From JBBDJB01 sp040880125 (GTDB lineage Bacteria > Planctomycetota > Planctomycetia > Pirellulales > JBBDJB01), in assembly GCA_040880125.1 (NCBI GenBank), contig JBBDJB010000047.1:1-15873 (forward strand): a DNA stretch of 15,873 bases, written 5' to 3'. The translations under genes and the position numbers were made by a program. Numbering within the stretch: position 1 is the stretch's first letter; every line of letters begins with the position of its first letter. This document shows positions 5,880 through 14,327 of this stretch, in pieces. The notes under the pieces were generated by a model that was not told where the DNA came from, did not search any database, and was given only the letters and a program-made list of their open reading frames with translations.

Positions 5880-7649
5880 ATGCTGAAAACATCTGACTCC
5901 TCGTCACGCTGCACGCCTGGTCGCGGTGTTCGGTCGGATCGCATTTGGTCCGCGTGCCGGAGTCTCTCCGGTTTGCTCGTCGTGGTATGTGCGTCCGCGC
6001 AGCCTAGTGTGGGATTCCCTCCCCCTCCCTACGACGGTAGCCGCGCACCGCAGGTGGCGCTGATCGACCGCCATATGCACCAGGCCTGGCGGCAGAGCGA
6101 CCTGGAGCCGTCACCCGCGGCCAGCGACCGCAAGTGGTGCCGCCGCGTTCATCTGGACGTGATCGGCCGCATCCCCACTGTGGCGGAGCTGAATGCGTTT
6201 TTGGACGATCGTTCCGCCGACAAGAAGGCCCGCCTCGTGGCAAAGCTGCTCGGCGAGACGGACGAGCGCTACGCCGGCGAGTACGCCAGCCATTGGGCGA
6301 CGGTGTGGACGAACATCCTTATCGGACGCACCGGCGGCACAGGTGACGACTCGCTCACCAGCCGCGCGGGGATGCACACCTACCTGCGCGAGCAGTTCCG
6401 CCGCAATGCTCCGTACGACCGCTTGGTCCGCGAGCTGATCACCGCCACCGGCGCCACGCGTCCGCAGGATGAAGGCTTCAACGGGGCGACGAACTTCTTG
6501 GTCACGAAGCTCGCCGACGACGCCGTGCAGGCCACCGCCAAGACGGCACAGATATTTCTCGGCCTGCAGGTGCAGTGTACCCAGTGTCACAACCACCCAT
6601 TCAACGATTGGAAACAAAACCAGTTTTGGGAGCTCAACGCCTTCTTTCGGCAAGCCCGGGCGCTGCGCCGCTTTGAAGGCGGCAATCGCGCGGTCAGCGC
6701 GGAGTTGATCGACCAGGACTTCGCCGGCGAGAGCAATGAGCCGGCCGAGGCCGACGTCTTCTTCGAAATGCGCAACGGCCTGGTGAAGGTGGCCTATCCG
6801 GCGTTTGTGGACGGCACGTCGCTGGTCGATCTGCACGGCGCGGAACTGGGCAACAGCGGCTACGTGAGCGACGTCAACCGCCGCCAGGAGCTTGGGAAGC
6901 TCCTCATCGAGTCGCGCTGGCTCGACAAGGCGATCGTCAACCGCATGTGGGCACACTTTCTAGGCTACGGCTTTACCAAGCCGCCCGACGACATGGGGCC
7001 GCATAATCCTCCTTCGCATCCCGAACTGCTCGACGCGCTGGGCAGCGAGTTCCGTGCCAGTGGCTTCGATCTGAAACAGCTCATTCGGTGGATCGCGCTC
7101 AGTGAGCCGTACGCGCTCGCCAGCCGCACCACGCGGCACAACGAGAGCGACGACCCGACCATCGGCGCGCGGCCGCAGTTCAGCCGCTTTTACTTGCGCC
7201 CGATGCAGGCCGAGCAGCTTTACGAGTCGCTGCTGGTGGCCACCCGGGCGGACCGCGTCGACTCGGAGACGAGCGAAGCCCAGATCGAGACGCGCCGGCG
7301 ATGGCTATCGCAATTCACTCGAGCGTTTGGCACCGACGATGGTGGCGAGACCACGACGTTCAACGGCACCATTCCGCAAACACTGATGATGATGAACGGT
7401 GAACTGGTGCGCAAGGCCACCGAGCTTGAGCCGGGCAATCTGCTCTATGACGTTCTGTCCAACTCAAAGATGAGCGACCGCGAGCAGATCGAGCATCTCT
7501 ACCTGGCGGCGCTGTCCCGGCCACCGACGCGCGACGAGATCGGCCAGGCGAACAAGCTCGTCGCCCTGCGTGGCGGAAACCGGGCCGAAGCGCTCGCGGA
7601 CGTTTTTTGGGCCCTGCTCAACAGCAACGAGTTTATCCTGATTCATTAG
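5880..7649 (+). CDS. DUF1549/DUF1553 domain protein with CxxCH motif
   Basis: The 589-residue secreted protein is of a type strongly expanded in planctomycetes. A hydrophobic stretch at about residues 28-42 (SLSGLLVVVCASAQ) looks like a signal peptide. DUF1549 spans about 60-260 and includes VQCTQCHNHPFNDW, whose CTQCH (233-237) has the form of a c-type haem-binding site. DUF1553 spans about 335-580, with NRMWAHFLGYGF (354-365) and PSHPELLDALGSEF (378-391), and ends in LLNSNEFILIH. ATG 5880 is chosen because it precedes the signal. The frame extends to 5607, but that part reads like leader DNA. A DUF1501 gene follows after 18 nt, the usual partner. The role is unknown; haem binding and work at the cell surface are inferred. 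Confidence 0.92.
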   Translation: MLKTSDSSSRCTPGRGVRSDRIWSACRSLSGLLVVVCASAQPSVGFPPPPYDGSRAPQVALIDRHMHQAWRQSDLEPSPAASDRKWCRRVHLDVIGRIPTVAELNAFLDDRSADKKARLVAKLLGETDERYAGEYASHWATVWTNILIGRTGGTGDDSLTSRAGMHTYLREQFRRNAPYDRLVRELITATGATRPQDEGFNGATNFLVTKLADDAVQATAKTAQIFLGLQVQCTQCHNHPFNDWKQNQFWELNAFFRQARALRRFEGGNRAVSAELIDQDFAGESNEPAEADVFFEMRNGLVKVAYPAFVDGTSLVDLHGAELGNSGYVSDVNRRQELGKLLIESRWLDKAIVNRMWAHFLGYGFTKPPDDMGPHNPPSHPELLDALGSEFRASGFDLKQLIRWIALSEPYALASRTTRHNESDDPTIGARPQFSRFYLRPMQAEQLYESLLVATRADRVDSETSEAQIETRRRWLSQFTRAFGTDDGGETTTFNGTIPQTLMMMNGELVRKATELEPGNLLYDVLSNSKMSDREQIEHLYLAALSRPPTRDEIGQANKLVALRGGNRAEALADVFWALLNSNEFILIH

Positions 7650-7667
7650 ATCGGGAGTAGCACGACC

Positions 7668-8936
7668 ATGACGCGCTTCTCGACCCCCTCGGGCATGACG
7701 CGGCGACACTTTCTCTCGCACCTGGCCGGAGCCTCGGCCATGGCGGTGCCGGCGCTCACCTTCGCCCAGTCGCTGGCCGACAACGCGGCCGAACTGAAGC
7801 GGAACCACAAGTCGGCCATCCTGCTGTGGATGGGAGGCGGCCCGTCGACGATCGACATGTGGGACATGAAGCCCGGCGCTCCGACCGGCGGTCCTTTCCG
7901 CCCGATCAACACCTCCGGCGATGTGCAGATTTGCGAGCACCTGCCGCAAGTCGCCCAGCAGATGCACCACCTGGCCGTGATCCGCTCGATGAGCACGCGC
8001 GAAGCCGATCACGACCGTGGCCGCTACTACATGCACACCGGTTACGTGCCCAATCCCAACGTCGAGCACCCCAGCTACGGAGCGGTGATCGCCCGGGAGA
8101 TGGAAGAGCAGGTGCCGGAGTTGGACGTTCCACCGTTCGTCTCGGTCGGGGGTGCGAGCGAAGGGCCGGGCTTTTTGGGCATGGCCTACGCGCCCTTTAC
8201 GGTCGACTCCAACGGGCGGATTCAGAATCTGCAGACGGACGTCGCGCCGCGGCGACTTTATGAGCGAATGCAAATGCTGGCGTCGCTTGAGAAGCGCTTT
8301 ATCGGCGAGAATCGCGGCAGCCTGGCCACGGACCATGCCAAGGTCCTCGACAAGACGCTGGCACTGTTGACCAGTCAGCAGATGCAGGCCTTTCGTGTCA
8401 ACCAGGAGCCGCAGGCTGCGCGAGATCGGTATGGCGACTCCGCTTTCGGACGCGGCTGCCTGATGGCGCGGCGGCTGGTTGAGCAGGGAGTGCCGTTCGT
8501 GGAAGTCGACCTGGGCGGTTGGGACAACCACAGCAACGTCCATAACACGCTGCGCGACAAACTGCCCGAAGTGGATCAGGCAACCAGCGCTCTGATCGCC
8601 GACCTGGACCAGCGAGGCTTGCTGCAGCACACCGTCGTTATCTGGATGGGGGAATTCGGCCGCACGCCGCGCATCAACGGCAATGCCGGACGCGATCACT
8701 GGGCCCGAAGCTGGAGCGCAGTGGTCGGCGGCGGCACCATCCGCGGCGGACAAGCCATCGGCCAGACCAGTGCGGATGGCTCACGCGTTGAGAGCGAGCC
8801 GTTCGCCGCGCAAGACCTGATGGCCAGCGTCTGCCGGGCCATGGGCATCTCGCTCGACACCACCTACACCAGCAAAGACGGACGGCCGATGAAGATCGCT
8901 AACGGCGGCAAGGTGATCGAGGAGCTGTTCGCGTAA
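7668..8936 (+). CDS. DUF1501 domain protein with Tat signal
   Basis: The 422-residue protein is of the DUF1501 family, related to the sulfatase/alkaline phosphatase superfamily. TRRHFLSHLAG (residues 11-21) and the hydrophobic stretch after it form a twin-arginine signal. Met10 is a possible alternative start, but GGGAG upstream suits ATG 7668. Family motifs are LLWMGGGPSTIDMWDMKP (52-69), HTGYVPNPNVEHPSYG, VDLGGWDNHSNV, and WMGEFGRTPRINGNAGRDHW near the C-terminal end. Asp, His and Glu residues in these motifs could bind metal. It lies 18 nt after the DUF1549 gene and is surely co-transcribed with it. The substrate is unknown. Confidence 0.93.
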   Translation: MTRFSTPSGMTRRHFLSHLAGASAMAVPALTFAQSLADNAAELKRNHKSAILLWMGGGPSTIDMWDMKPGAPTGGPFRPINTSGDVQICEHLPQVAQQMHHLAVIRSMSTREADHDRGRYYMHTGYVPNPNVEHPSYGAVIAREMEEQVPELDVPPFVSVGGASEGPGFLGMAYAPFTVDSNGRIQNLQTDVAPRRLYERMQMLASLEKRFIGENRGSLATDHAKVLDKTLALLTSQQMQAFRVNQEPQAARDRYGDSAFGRGCLMARRLVEQGVPFVEVDLGGWDNHSNVHNTLRDKLPEVDQATSALIADLDQRGLLQHTVVIWMGEFGRTPRINGNAGRDHWARSWSAVVGGGTIRGGQAIGQTSADGSRVESEPFAAQDLMASVCRAMGISLDTTYTSKDGRPMKIANGGKVIEELFA

Positions 8937-8941
8937 CATCT

Positions 8942-9005
8942 CCCTCTCCCTTTGGGAGAGGGCCGGGGAGAGGGTGTAGCTGAACCGGTGACAGTTCAGC
9001 CGAAC
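8942..9005 (-). repeat. Compound repeat element (lead-in plus CT-rich palindrome)
   Basis: Read on the minus strand it begins GTTCGGCTGAACTGTCACC and runs through CAGCTAC into CCCTCTCCCCGGCCC, the same order as 12500-12564 on the plus strand. The terminal part is a perfect 9-bp hairpin, CCCTCTCCC-TTT-GGGAGAGGG (8942-8962), 5 nt after the DUF1501 stop codon. It could help end transcription, though no T-run follows. Confidence 0.8.
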
Positions 9006-9020
9006 CCTTGGCGCCTCTGA

Positions 9021-9069
9021 TCTCACGGATTCAGCTACCCGGGTGCCACGGCTGGCCCCTCCAGCCGTG
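9021..9069 (+). repeat. Lead-in fragment followed by hairpin repeat
   Basis: TCTCACGGATTCAGCTAC (9021-9038) resembles TCTCACGAGTCCAGCTAC at 14015-14032. It is followed at 9041-9069 by a hairpin repeat copy, GGGTGCCACGGCTGG, a short loop, then CCAGCCGTG. Confidence 0.7.
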
Positions 9070-9230
9070 TGCGTCCATGAAGTAGCGTTTCCTCTTCAAA
9101 CGACGGTTGCTCTCGCCCTTGGAGTTGCGCGTTGCCTTTCTTCTTCACGGCCGGCCGGGAACAATCAGCCGCCCTACTCCAAGGGCAAAGCACAACGTCG
9201 ATCCAGCACAACTGCGTCCTCACATACACT

Positions 9231-9259
9231 CACGGCGGGGCAAGCCCGCCATGGCACCC
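9231..9259 (-). repeat. Hairpin repeat (GTGCCAC family)
   Basis: On the minus strand the copy reads GGGTGCCATGGCGGG, loop CTTGC, CCCGCCGTG. The stem is CGGCGGG-type in place of the CGGCTGG-type at 9041, with both arms changed. Confidence 0.75.
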
Positions 9260-9269
9260 AGTTCTTGCT

Positions 9270-9303
9270 CCCTCTCCCTTGGGGAGAGGGCCGGGGAGAG
9301 GGG
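9270..9303 (-). repeat. CT-rich palindromic repeat
   Basis: CCCTCTCCCTTGGGGAGAGG followed by GCCGGGGAGAGGGG is the reverse orientation of the element at 2071-2108. Confidence 0.75.
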
Positions 9304-9331
9304 CTTCGACGCAATGCAAGGGCTGATTGAG

Positions 9332-9360
9332 CACGGCGGGACGAGCCCGCCGTGGCACCC
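9332..9360 (-). repeat. Hairpin repeat (GTGCCAC family)
   Basis: The copy reads CACGGCGGG, loop ACGAG, then CCCGCCGTGGCACCC on the plus strand. It has a perfect 9-bp stem (9332-9340 with 9346-9354). Confidence 0.75.
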
Positions 9361-9418
9361 CAGGATCAAGGCTTCACAAGCCGCTGCTACGCAGATTTGA
9401 TAGGCAGCGATTCTTTTC

Positions 9419-9455
9419 TACCCCCTCTCCCAGCCCTCTCCCCGGAGGGGAGAGG
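9419..9455 (+). repeat. CT-rich palindromic repeat
   Basis: TACCCCCTCTCCCAGCCC leads into CTCCCCGGAGGGGAG, a near match to 2071-2108 and 12527-12564. It lies 31 nt beyond the end of the enoyl reductase gene. Confidence 0.75.
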
Positions 9456-9485
9456 AGTTTCTGGCAGACCGGCAGCCGGAACCTG

Positions 9486-10295
9486 TCACTCCGGGCGCAT
9501 GGCCCGGTCGACCAGGTCGCGGTCGAAATAGTTGACGGACATGCCGGCGTCGATCACCAGCCGCTGCGCGTTGATGCCGCTGGAACGCGGGCTTAAGAGA
9601 AACGCCACCGCAGCGGCGACTTCCTCGGTTTGCACGGCTCGCCGCCGCAACGTCGCCTGTTCGGCATACAGATACGAATCCACATAGCCGGGAATTCCGG
9701 CCGACGAGGCCGTCTTAAGCAGCCCCGGCGAGACGGCGTTGAAGCGCACCTCCGAAAACCGGCTGAACGACTTGGCCAAGAATGCCAGCGACGAGTCGAG
9801 CGCCGCCTTGATCGGCGCCATGTAGCCGTAATTCTCGCTGGCCATCCGGGTGGTCGAGATCGAGATCGTGACGACGGATGCATCGCTGGAAAGACGGTCC
9901 TGCAACGCGCGGCTAAGCGCGATCAGCGAATAGCACGAGATGTCGCACGACCGTAAAAAGGCCCGCTTCGACGTCTCGTGAAACGGCCGGGCGCCTTCGC
10001 TGTAATCGGCGAACGCCACGGAGTGAACAAGGCCGTGTAGTGTGAAGTCGTCTTGCTTAAGCTGCTCGGCCAGCGCCTCGATCTGCGCTTCGTGCTCCAG
10101 ATCGCACACGTGAACCGGCGCGTCGCCCACCAGCCGCCGGACCGACTCCTGGCGCTCAGGCGTCCGCACCGAATAGATCACCCGCGCCCCGGCTTCTTGC
10201 AACACGCGGCCCACGTGAAAGGCAACGCTCTTGCGGTTGGCCAGGCCGACCACCAGGATCGTCTTGTCGGCAAGTTGCAAAAAGTCACTAGGCAT
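9486..10295 (-). CDS. fabI: FabI-type enoyl-ACP reductase
   Basis: This 269-residue protein of the short-chain dehydrogenase superfamily is of the enoyl-ACP reductase (FabI) branch, which uses NAD(P)H to reduce trans-2-enoyl-ACP. KTILVVGLANRKSVAFHVG (residues 11-29) is the FabI nucleotide-binding motif. VHSVAFAD (91-98) and DISCYS (118-123) match FabI positions, and NYGYMAPIK (155-163) gives Tyr156 and Lys163 in the FabI spacing Y-x6-K. The residue matching E. coli Tyr146 is Ile146, which is unusual. Met10295 is chosen because the frame upstream (to 10379) has no family similarity and overlaps an inverted repeat. It is the last gene of the acyl cluster, 130 nt after the FabZ-type gene, so it may be partly independent. 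Confidence 0.88.
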   Translation of the reverse strand: MPSDFLQLADKTILVVGLANRKSVAFHVGRVLQEAGARVIYSVRTPERQESVRRLVGDAPVHVCDLEHEAQIEALAEQLKQDDFTLHGLVHSVAFADYSEGARPFHETSKRAFLRSCDISCYSLIALSRALQDRLSSDASVVTISISTTRMASENYGYMAPIKAALDSSLAFLAKSFSRFSEVRFNAVSPGLLKTASSAGIPGYVDSYLYAEQATLRRRAVQTEEVAAAVAFLLSPRSSGINAQRLVIDAGMSVNYFDRDLVDRAMRPE

Positions 10296-10324
10296 GGATG
10301 ATAAATCGCTGTAGCGGGGAGATA

Positions 10325-10411
10325 AGTCGAAAAGGGGGACAGGCACGATGCCGCGTCGCAATACGAGAGGCCATCTCACATCCAGTCATCGAGCCAGTCC
10401 TCTTTTCGACT
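10325..10411. repeat. Imperfect 87-nt inverted repeat (REP-like)
   Basis: The arms are AGTCGAAAAGGGGGACAGGC (10325-10344) and GAGCCAGTCCTCTTTTCGACT (10391-10411). They pair over about 18 bp with one gap and two mismatches, around a loop of about 46 nt. It lies between the FabZ-type and FabI-type genes and could fold in the transcript as a processing site or attenuator. Confidence 0.6.
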
Positions 10412-10425
10412 CGCCACGTAAGATG

Positions 10426-10853
10426 CTACTGCGGCGAGGCCATCATGCAGGCGAATTCACAGCGGACCGCCAACTGGTCGCCGACTGTCACCCGGCCGTG
10501 CAGAAAGAAGGCTCCGCTGACGACGTCCTTCAGTTCGACCTCGATGTCGATCGTGTCGCCGGGCCGTACCATCTTGCGGAAGCGGACATCCTTGAGCCTG
10601 GTGGCCACGGGCACTTTGCCGTTGCTGTCGGTAATGTGCTGCGAGAGCAGCACGGCGGCGGCCTGCATGGCCGCTTCGCACAACAGCACCCCTGGCATGA
10701 GCGGGTAGCCAGGATAATGCCCCTGAAACCAGAACTCATCGCCGGCAAATGTCTTTCGGCAGACGATGTGCCGATCCTCGCACGAGATAATCTCGTCCAA
10801 CAGAAGAAACGGCGCGCGATGCGGAATCGCGGCGTGGATCTGCTCGAGCGACA

Positions 10854-10854
<1 letters not shown>
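10426..10854 (-). CDS. fabZ: FabZ-type 3-hydroxyacyl-ACP dehydratase
   Basis: This 142-residue hot-dog-fold protein dehydrates 3-hydroxyacyl-ACP. IPHRAPFLLLDEI (10-22) is the usual N-terminal FabZ motif. FQGHYPGYPLMPGVL (43-57) carries catalytic His46, and LCEAAMQAA carries Glu60; the 14-residue spacing between them is that of FabZ. Length is typical (about 140-150). Its ATG overlaps the TGA stop of the upstream desaturase-like gene by one base (TGATG), indicating translational coupling. It is more likely dedicated to this cluster than to housekeeping fatty-acid synthesis, because its neighbours include two CrtI-type enzymes. That is an inference from context. Confidence 0.92.
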
Positions 10855-12308
<1,454 letters not shown>

Positions 12309-12331
12309 GAGAGTTCTCGAATCGACCAGTG

Positions 12332-12356
12332 GTGGCACAGACATTCTTGTCTGTGC
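12332..12356 (+). repeat. 25-bp repeat element
   Basis: GTGGCACAGACATTCTTG followed by TCTGTGC is identical to 15715-15739 and one insertion-scale change from 2119-2143. The arms GCACAGACA and TGTCTGTGC form a near-perfect 9-bp stem with a tiny loop. Confidence 0.85.
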
Positions 12357-12418
12357 GTTGTCGCTGCGTTCGCAAGAAGTCAGACCTGCGCCTATTGCTC
12401 TGTCACGGCTTCGTTTAA

Positions 12419-12447
12419 GGGTGCCACGGCTGGCTTGTCCAGCCGTG
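12419..12447 (+). repeat. Hairpin repeat (GTGCCAC family)
   Basis: GGGTGCCACGGCTGG, loop CTTGT, CCAGCCGTG. The 9-bp stem is perfect. Confidence 0.8.
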
Positions 12448-12499
12448 ACTTCGAGTTGCGATGAGTTTGAACTAAGAGCTTTGAGTTGACGCTATCCCA

Positions 12500-12564
12500 G
12501 TTCGGCTGAACTCTCACCAAGCGAGCTACCCCCTCTCCCCAGCCCTCTCCCCGAGGGGAGAGGG
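12500..12564 (+). repeat. Compound repeat element (lead-in plus CT-rich palindrome)
   Basis: GTTCGGCTGAACTCTCACC, then GAGCTAC, then the 38-nt CT-rich palindrome 12527-12564, which is identical to 2071-2108. The same modular order is found on the minus strand at 9005-8942. Similarity with the 2057 copy continues past the palindrome (GTAAG then GCGG). Confidence 0.85.
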
Positions 12565-12579
12565 AGTAAGAGCGGCATC

Positions 12580-13959
12580 TCACTCCGTCTTCAGCGCATA
12601 GCGATTCGCCATGGCGATTCCGCTAAGGATACTGCCAATGATACCGAGTAATCCTTGGTCTGTCCCGCAGATAAACAGGTTTTTCAGGTGCGTGGTGCCG
12701 TCGCGCTGCTTGCGCGGCGCTCCGTAGACGGCGCCGTTCTGATGACCCGTGTAGCGGACGACGGTGGTCGGCGTGAACATGTCGGTGTCGATCACGTGGT
12801 GGCGGAAGTCCGGCACGAAGCGAACGGCCGACGCGGCGATGCGATCGGACCATCGCAGCTTCTCCAACCGGTAGGCCTCCGGCTCGAGCGCCTTCCAGCG
12901 ATCGAAGTTGGCCAGCGTCGTAACCCGCATGGTCCCCTCGGCCAAGGGCTTGTCGTAACAGAAGTTATTCGGCGAGCAGATCACGCCGCTGCGCAGGTCG
13001 CAAAGTTCGTCGGGCTTTCTCCAGGCGAACTCGGGCGAGTCGTTGTAGAAAACGATCGTCCGGTCGTGCCCCAGCTCGGTCGGCTGCACGTCCAGCGTGG
13101 CGATTGTTTCGCAAAAGGAAAGCTGGCCCGCCGGCCGCGGCTCACTCGCCTGGCCGTCGTCGCACAGCCGCATCGTTTCCACCCAACCGGCCGAGGAGAG
13201 GATGCAACGTGCTTGAAGCTCCTCGCCGTTCTCCAAGACGACCCGCTGAACCTGACCGTCGTGCACGCCCAGCTTGGCCACGCCGCTGCGCAGCCGCAGT
13301 TCGCCGCCCAGGCCGCGAAACTTCCGCACGAGATTCTTCAGGATCAAACGCACGCCGGCGTACGGACGCCCCAGCCCCTCCATGTAGATGGCCCGGAACA
13401 TGATGCAGAACTGATCGAAGTCGATGTCGTCCTCCCGCGCTGACCCGTAGTACATCAGCGGGCAGAGCAGCATCTCGGCGAGCAGCGGGGCGTCGATCGT
13501 CTCGCGGAGCACCTCTCGCGCGGAGGGCTGACTGCCGAGGTTTTCCAGTTCGTCGTAATCGGCGATCTTGCCGAGCAGGCGGCGGAAGTTGTCGACTTGG
13601 CTGGGAAAATTCGCGTCAATTTCGCTTTCCAGCAGGGCCAGGTCGTTATCGAAGTGGAGCGTCACGCCGGGAAAGGCGATCGCCGAGCCGACCTGCGGCG
13701 CAATGGCGAAATCGTCCCACGAGAAGCGCAGTTGCCGCAGCAACCGGGCCAACGGCCCGCGGCGCGTGCCCTTGGGCGTGAAGTTCGTCAGGGCGTGCAG
13801 CCCGACGTCATAATCGCGGCCACCCATGCGATAGAACGAGTTCAGCCCGCCGATCGTGTAGTGCCGCTCCAGAATGCAGACGCGCTGATCGTAATAGGCG
13901 AGCCGGATTCCGGCCGCCAGGCCCGACATGCCGGCGCCAATGATGATCGTATCGTACAT
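12580..13959 (-). CDS. CrtI/phytoene-desaturase-type FAD oxidoreductase (first copy)
   Basis: The 459-residue flavoprotein is of the same superfamily as the neighbour at 10854-12308 but clearly divergent from it. The FAD-binding start is MYDTIIIGAGMSGLAAGIRL (1-20), with Glu31 in ILERHYTIGG, then GRDYDVGLHALTNF. The C-terminal FAD segment is NLFICGTDQGLLGIIGSILS. Both copies share the form LExHYxIGG at the end of the first beta-alpha-beta unit. It follows the ACP gene after 77 nt and precedes the second copy, so the two probably act in sequence or as a pair on an ACP-bound chain. The start is well fixed because the fold begins at residue 2. No clear Shine-Dalgarno is present. Confidence 0.9.
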   Translation of the reverse strand: MYDTIIIGAGMSGLAAGIRLAYYDQRVCILERHYTIGGLNSFYRMGGRDYDVGLHALTNFTPKGTRRGPLARLLRQLRFSWDDFAIAPQVGSAIAFPGVTLHFDNDLALLESEIDANFPSQVDNFRRLLGKIADYDELENLGSQPSAREVLRETIDAPLLAEMLLCPLMYYGSAREDDIDFDQFCIMFRAIYMEGLGRPYAGVRLILKNLVRKFRGLGGELRLRSGVAKLGVHDGQVQRVVLENGEELQARCILSSAGWVETMRLCDDGQASEPRPAGQLSFCETIATLDVQPTELGHDRTIVFYNDSPEFAWRKPDELCDLRSGVICSPNNFCYDKPLAEGTMRVTTLANFDRWKALEPEAYRLEKLRWSDRIAASAVRFVPDFRHHVIDTDMFTPTTVVRYTGHQNGAVYGAPRKQRDGTTHLKNLFICGTDQGLLGIIGSILSGIAMANRYALKTE

Positions 13960-14005
13960 CGGAGGATCGGCACTGGCGGAAATTTGTGCAGCGTCACGGC
14001 ACGGC

Positions 14006-14032
14006 CGGTTGAACTCTCACGAGTCCAGCTAC
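14006..14032 (+). repeat. Lead-in module of the compound repeat, alone
   Basis: TGAACTCTCACGAGTCCAGC followed by TAC matches the lead-in of the elements at 12500 and 2057 but is not followed by the CT-rich palindrome. It lies in the 77-nt gap between the ACP and first desaturase-like genes. Confidence 0.6.
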
Positions 14033-14036
14033 GCGG

Positions 14037-14297
14037 CTACGCTCGCTCCAGGTCCTTCATCATCGGTTCGAGATACCGTACGGTGCTTTTCATGCTGGCC
14101 AGCTCCATGTAGTCGTCCTCGGGGATCTGGATCCGGTAGCGCTTGCGCAGCTCCATGACGATGTCGAGAAAGTCCATGCTGTCCAGCTCGAGCTGCTCGC
14201 GGAACGGCTTCTCGTCGTCCAGATCGGACAGGTCTTCGTCCGGGGCGATGTTTTCGAGGATGTCGCGAATCTCGTCTTTGATTTCGGCCGTGGTCAT
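14037..14297 (-). CDS. Acyl carrier protein
   Basis: This 86-residue acidic protein has the four-helix acyl carrier pattern. The phosphopantetheine site is LELDSMDFLDIVMELRKRY, with Ser40 in a DSM motif where housekeeping ACPs have DSL. The C-terminal end (EDDYMELASMKSTVRYLEPM) matches the usual IPEDDxxxLxTVxxxxxxI pattern with a small insertion. It lies 30 nt after the synthase gene, preceded by GGGAG about 11 nt before the ATG. It probably carries the growing acyl chain for the synthase, dehydratase and reductase of this cluster. A dedicated carrier suggests that the product is kept apart from normal fatty-acid synthesis (inference). Confidence 0.93.
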   Translation of the reverse strand: MTTAEIKDEIRDILENIAPDEDLSDLDDEKPFREQLELDSMDFLDIVMELRKRYRIQIPEDDYMELASMKSTVRYLEPMMKDLERA

Positions 14298-14327
14298 GCC
14301 GTGATTGCTCCCAGTCGTAACGTTTGC

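Larger units (their letters stand above)
8937..9485. other. Repeat-filled convergent intergenic region
   Basis: No gene is seen in the 549 nt between the converging DUF1501 and enoyl-reductase genes. It contains three CT-rich palindromes (8942, 9270, 9419) and three hairpin repeats (9041, 9231, 9332). Bases 9075-9230 show no recognised structure. Short open frames here mostly translate the repeats. Confidence 0.75.
12309..12579. other. Repeat cluster inside the acyl operon
   Basis: The 271-nt gap between the two desaturase-like genes has no gene. It holds one copy each of three repeat types: the 25-bp element (12332-12356), the hairpin repeat (12419-12447) and the compound CT-rich element (12500-12564). 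Bases 12357-12418 and 12448-12499 show no recognised feature. Confidence 0.75.

Noticed and set aside
7464..8753. A 429-residue minus-strand frame opposite the DUF1549/DUF1501 junction
   Set aside because: It spans the opposite strand of two well-supported genes and shows no family motifs.
8938..9460. A CRISPR array, considered because of the dense repeats in the convergent gap
   Set aside because: The repeats are of two types, in both orientations, and irregularly spaced, with no uniform spacers and no cas genes.
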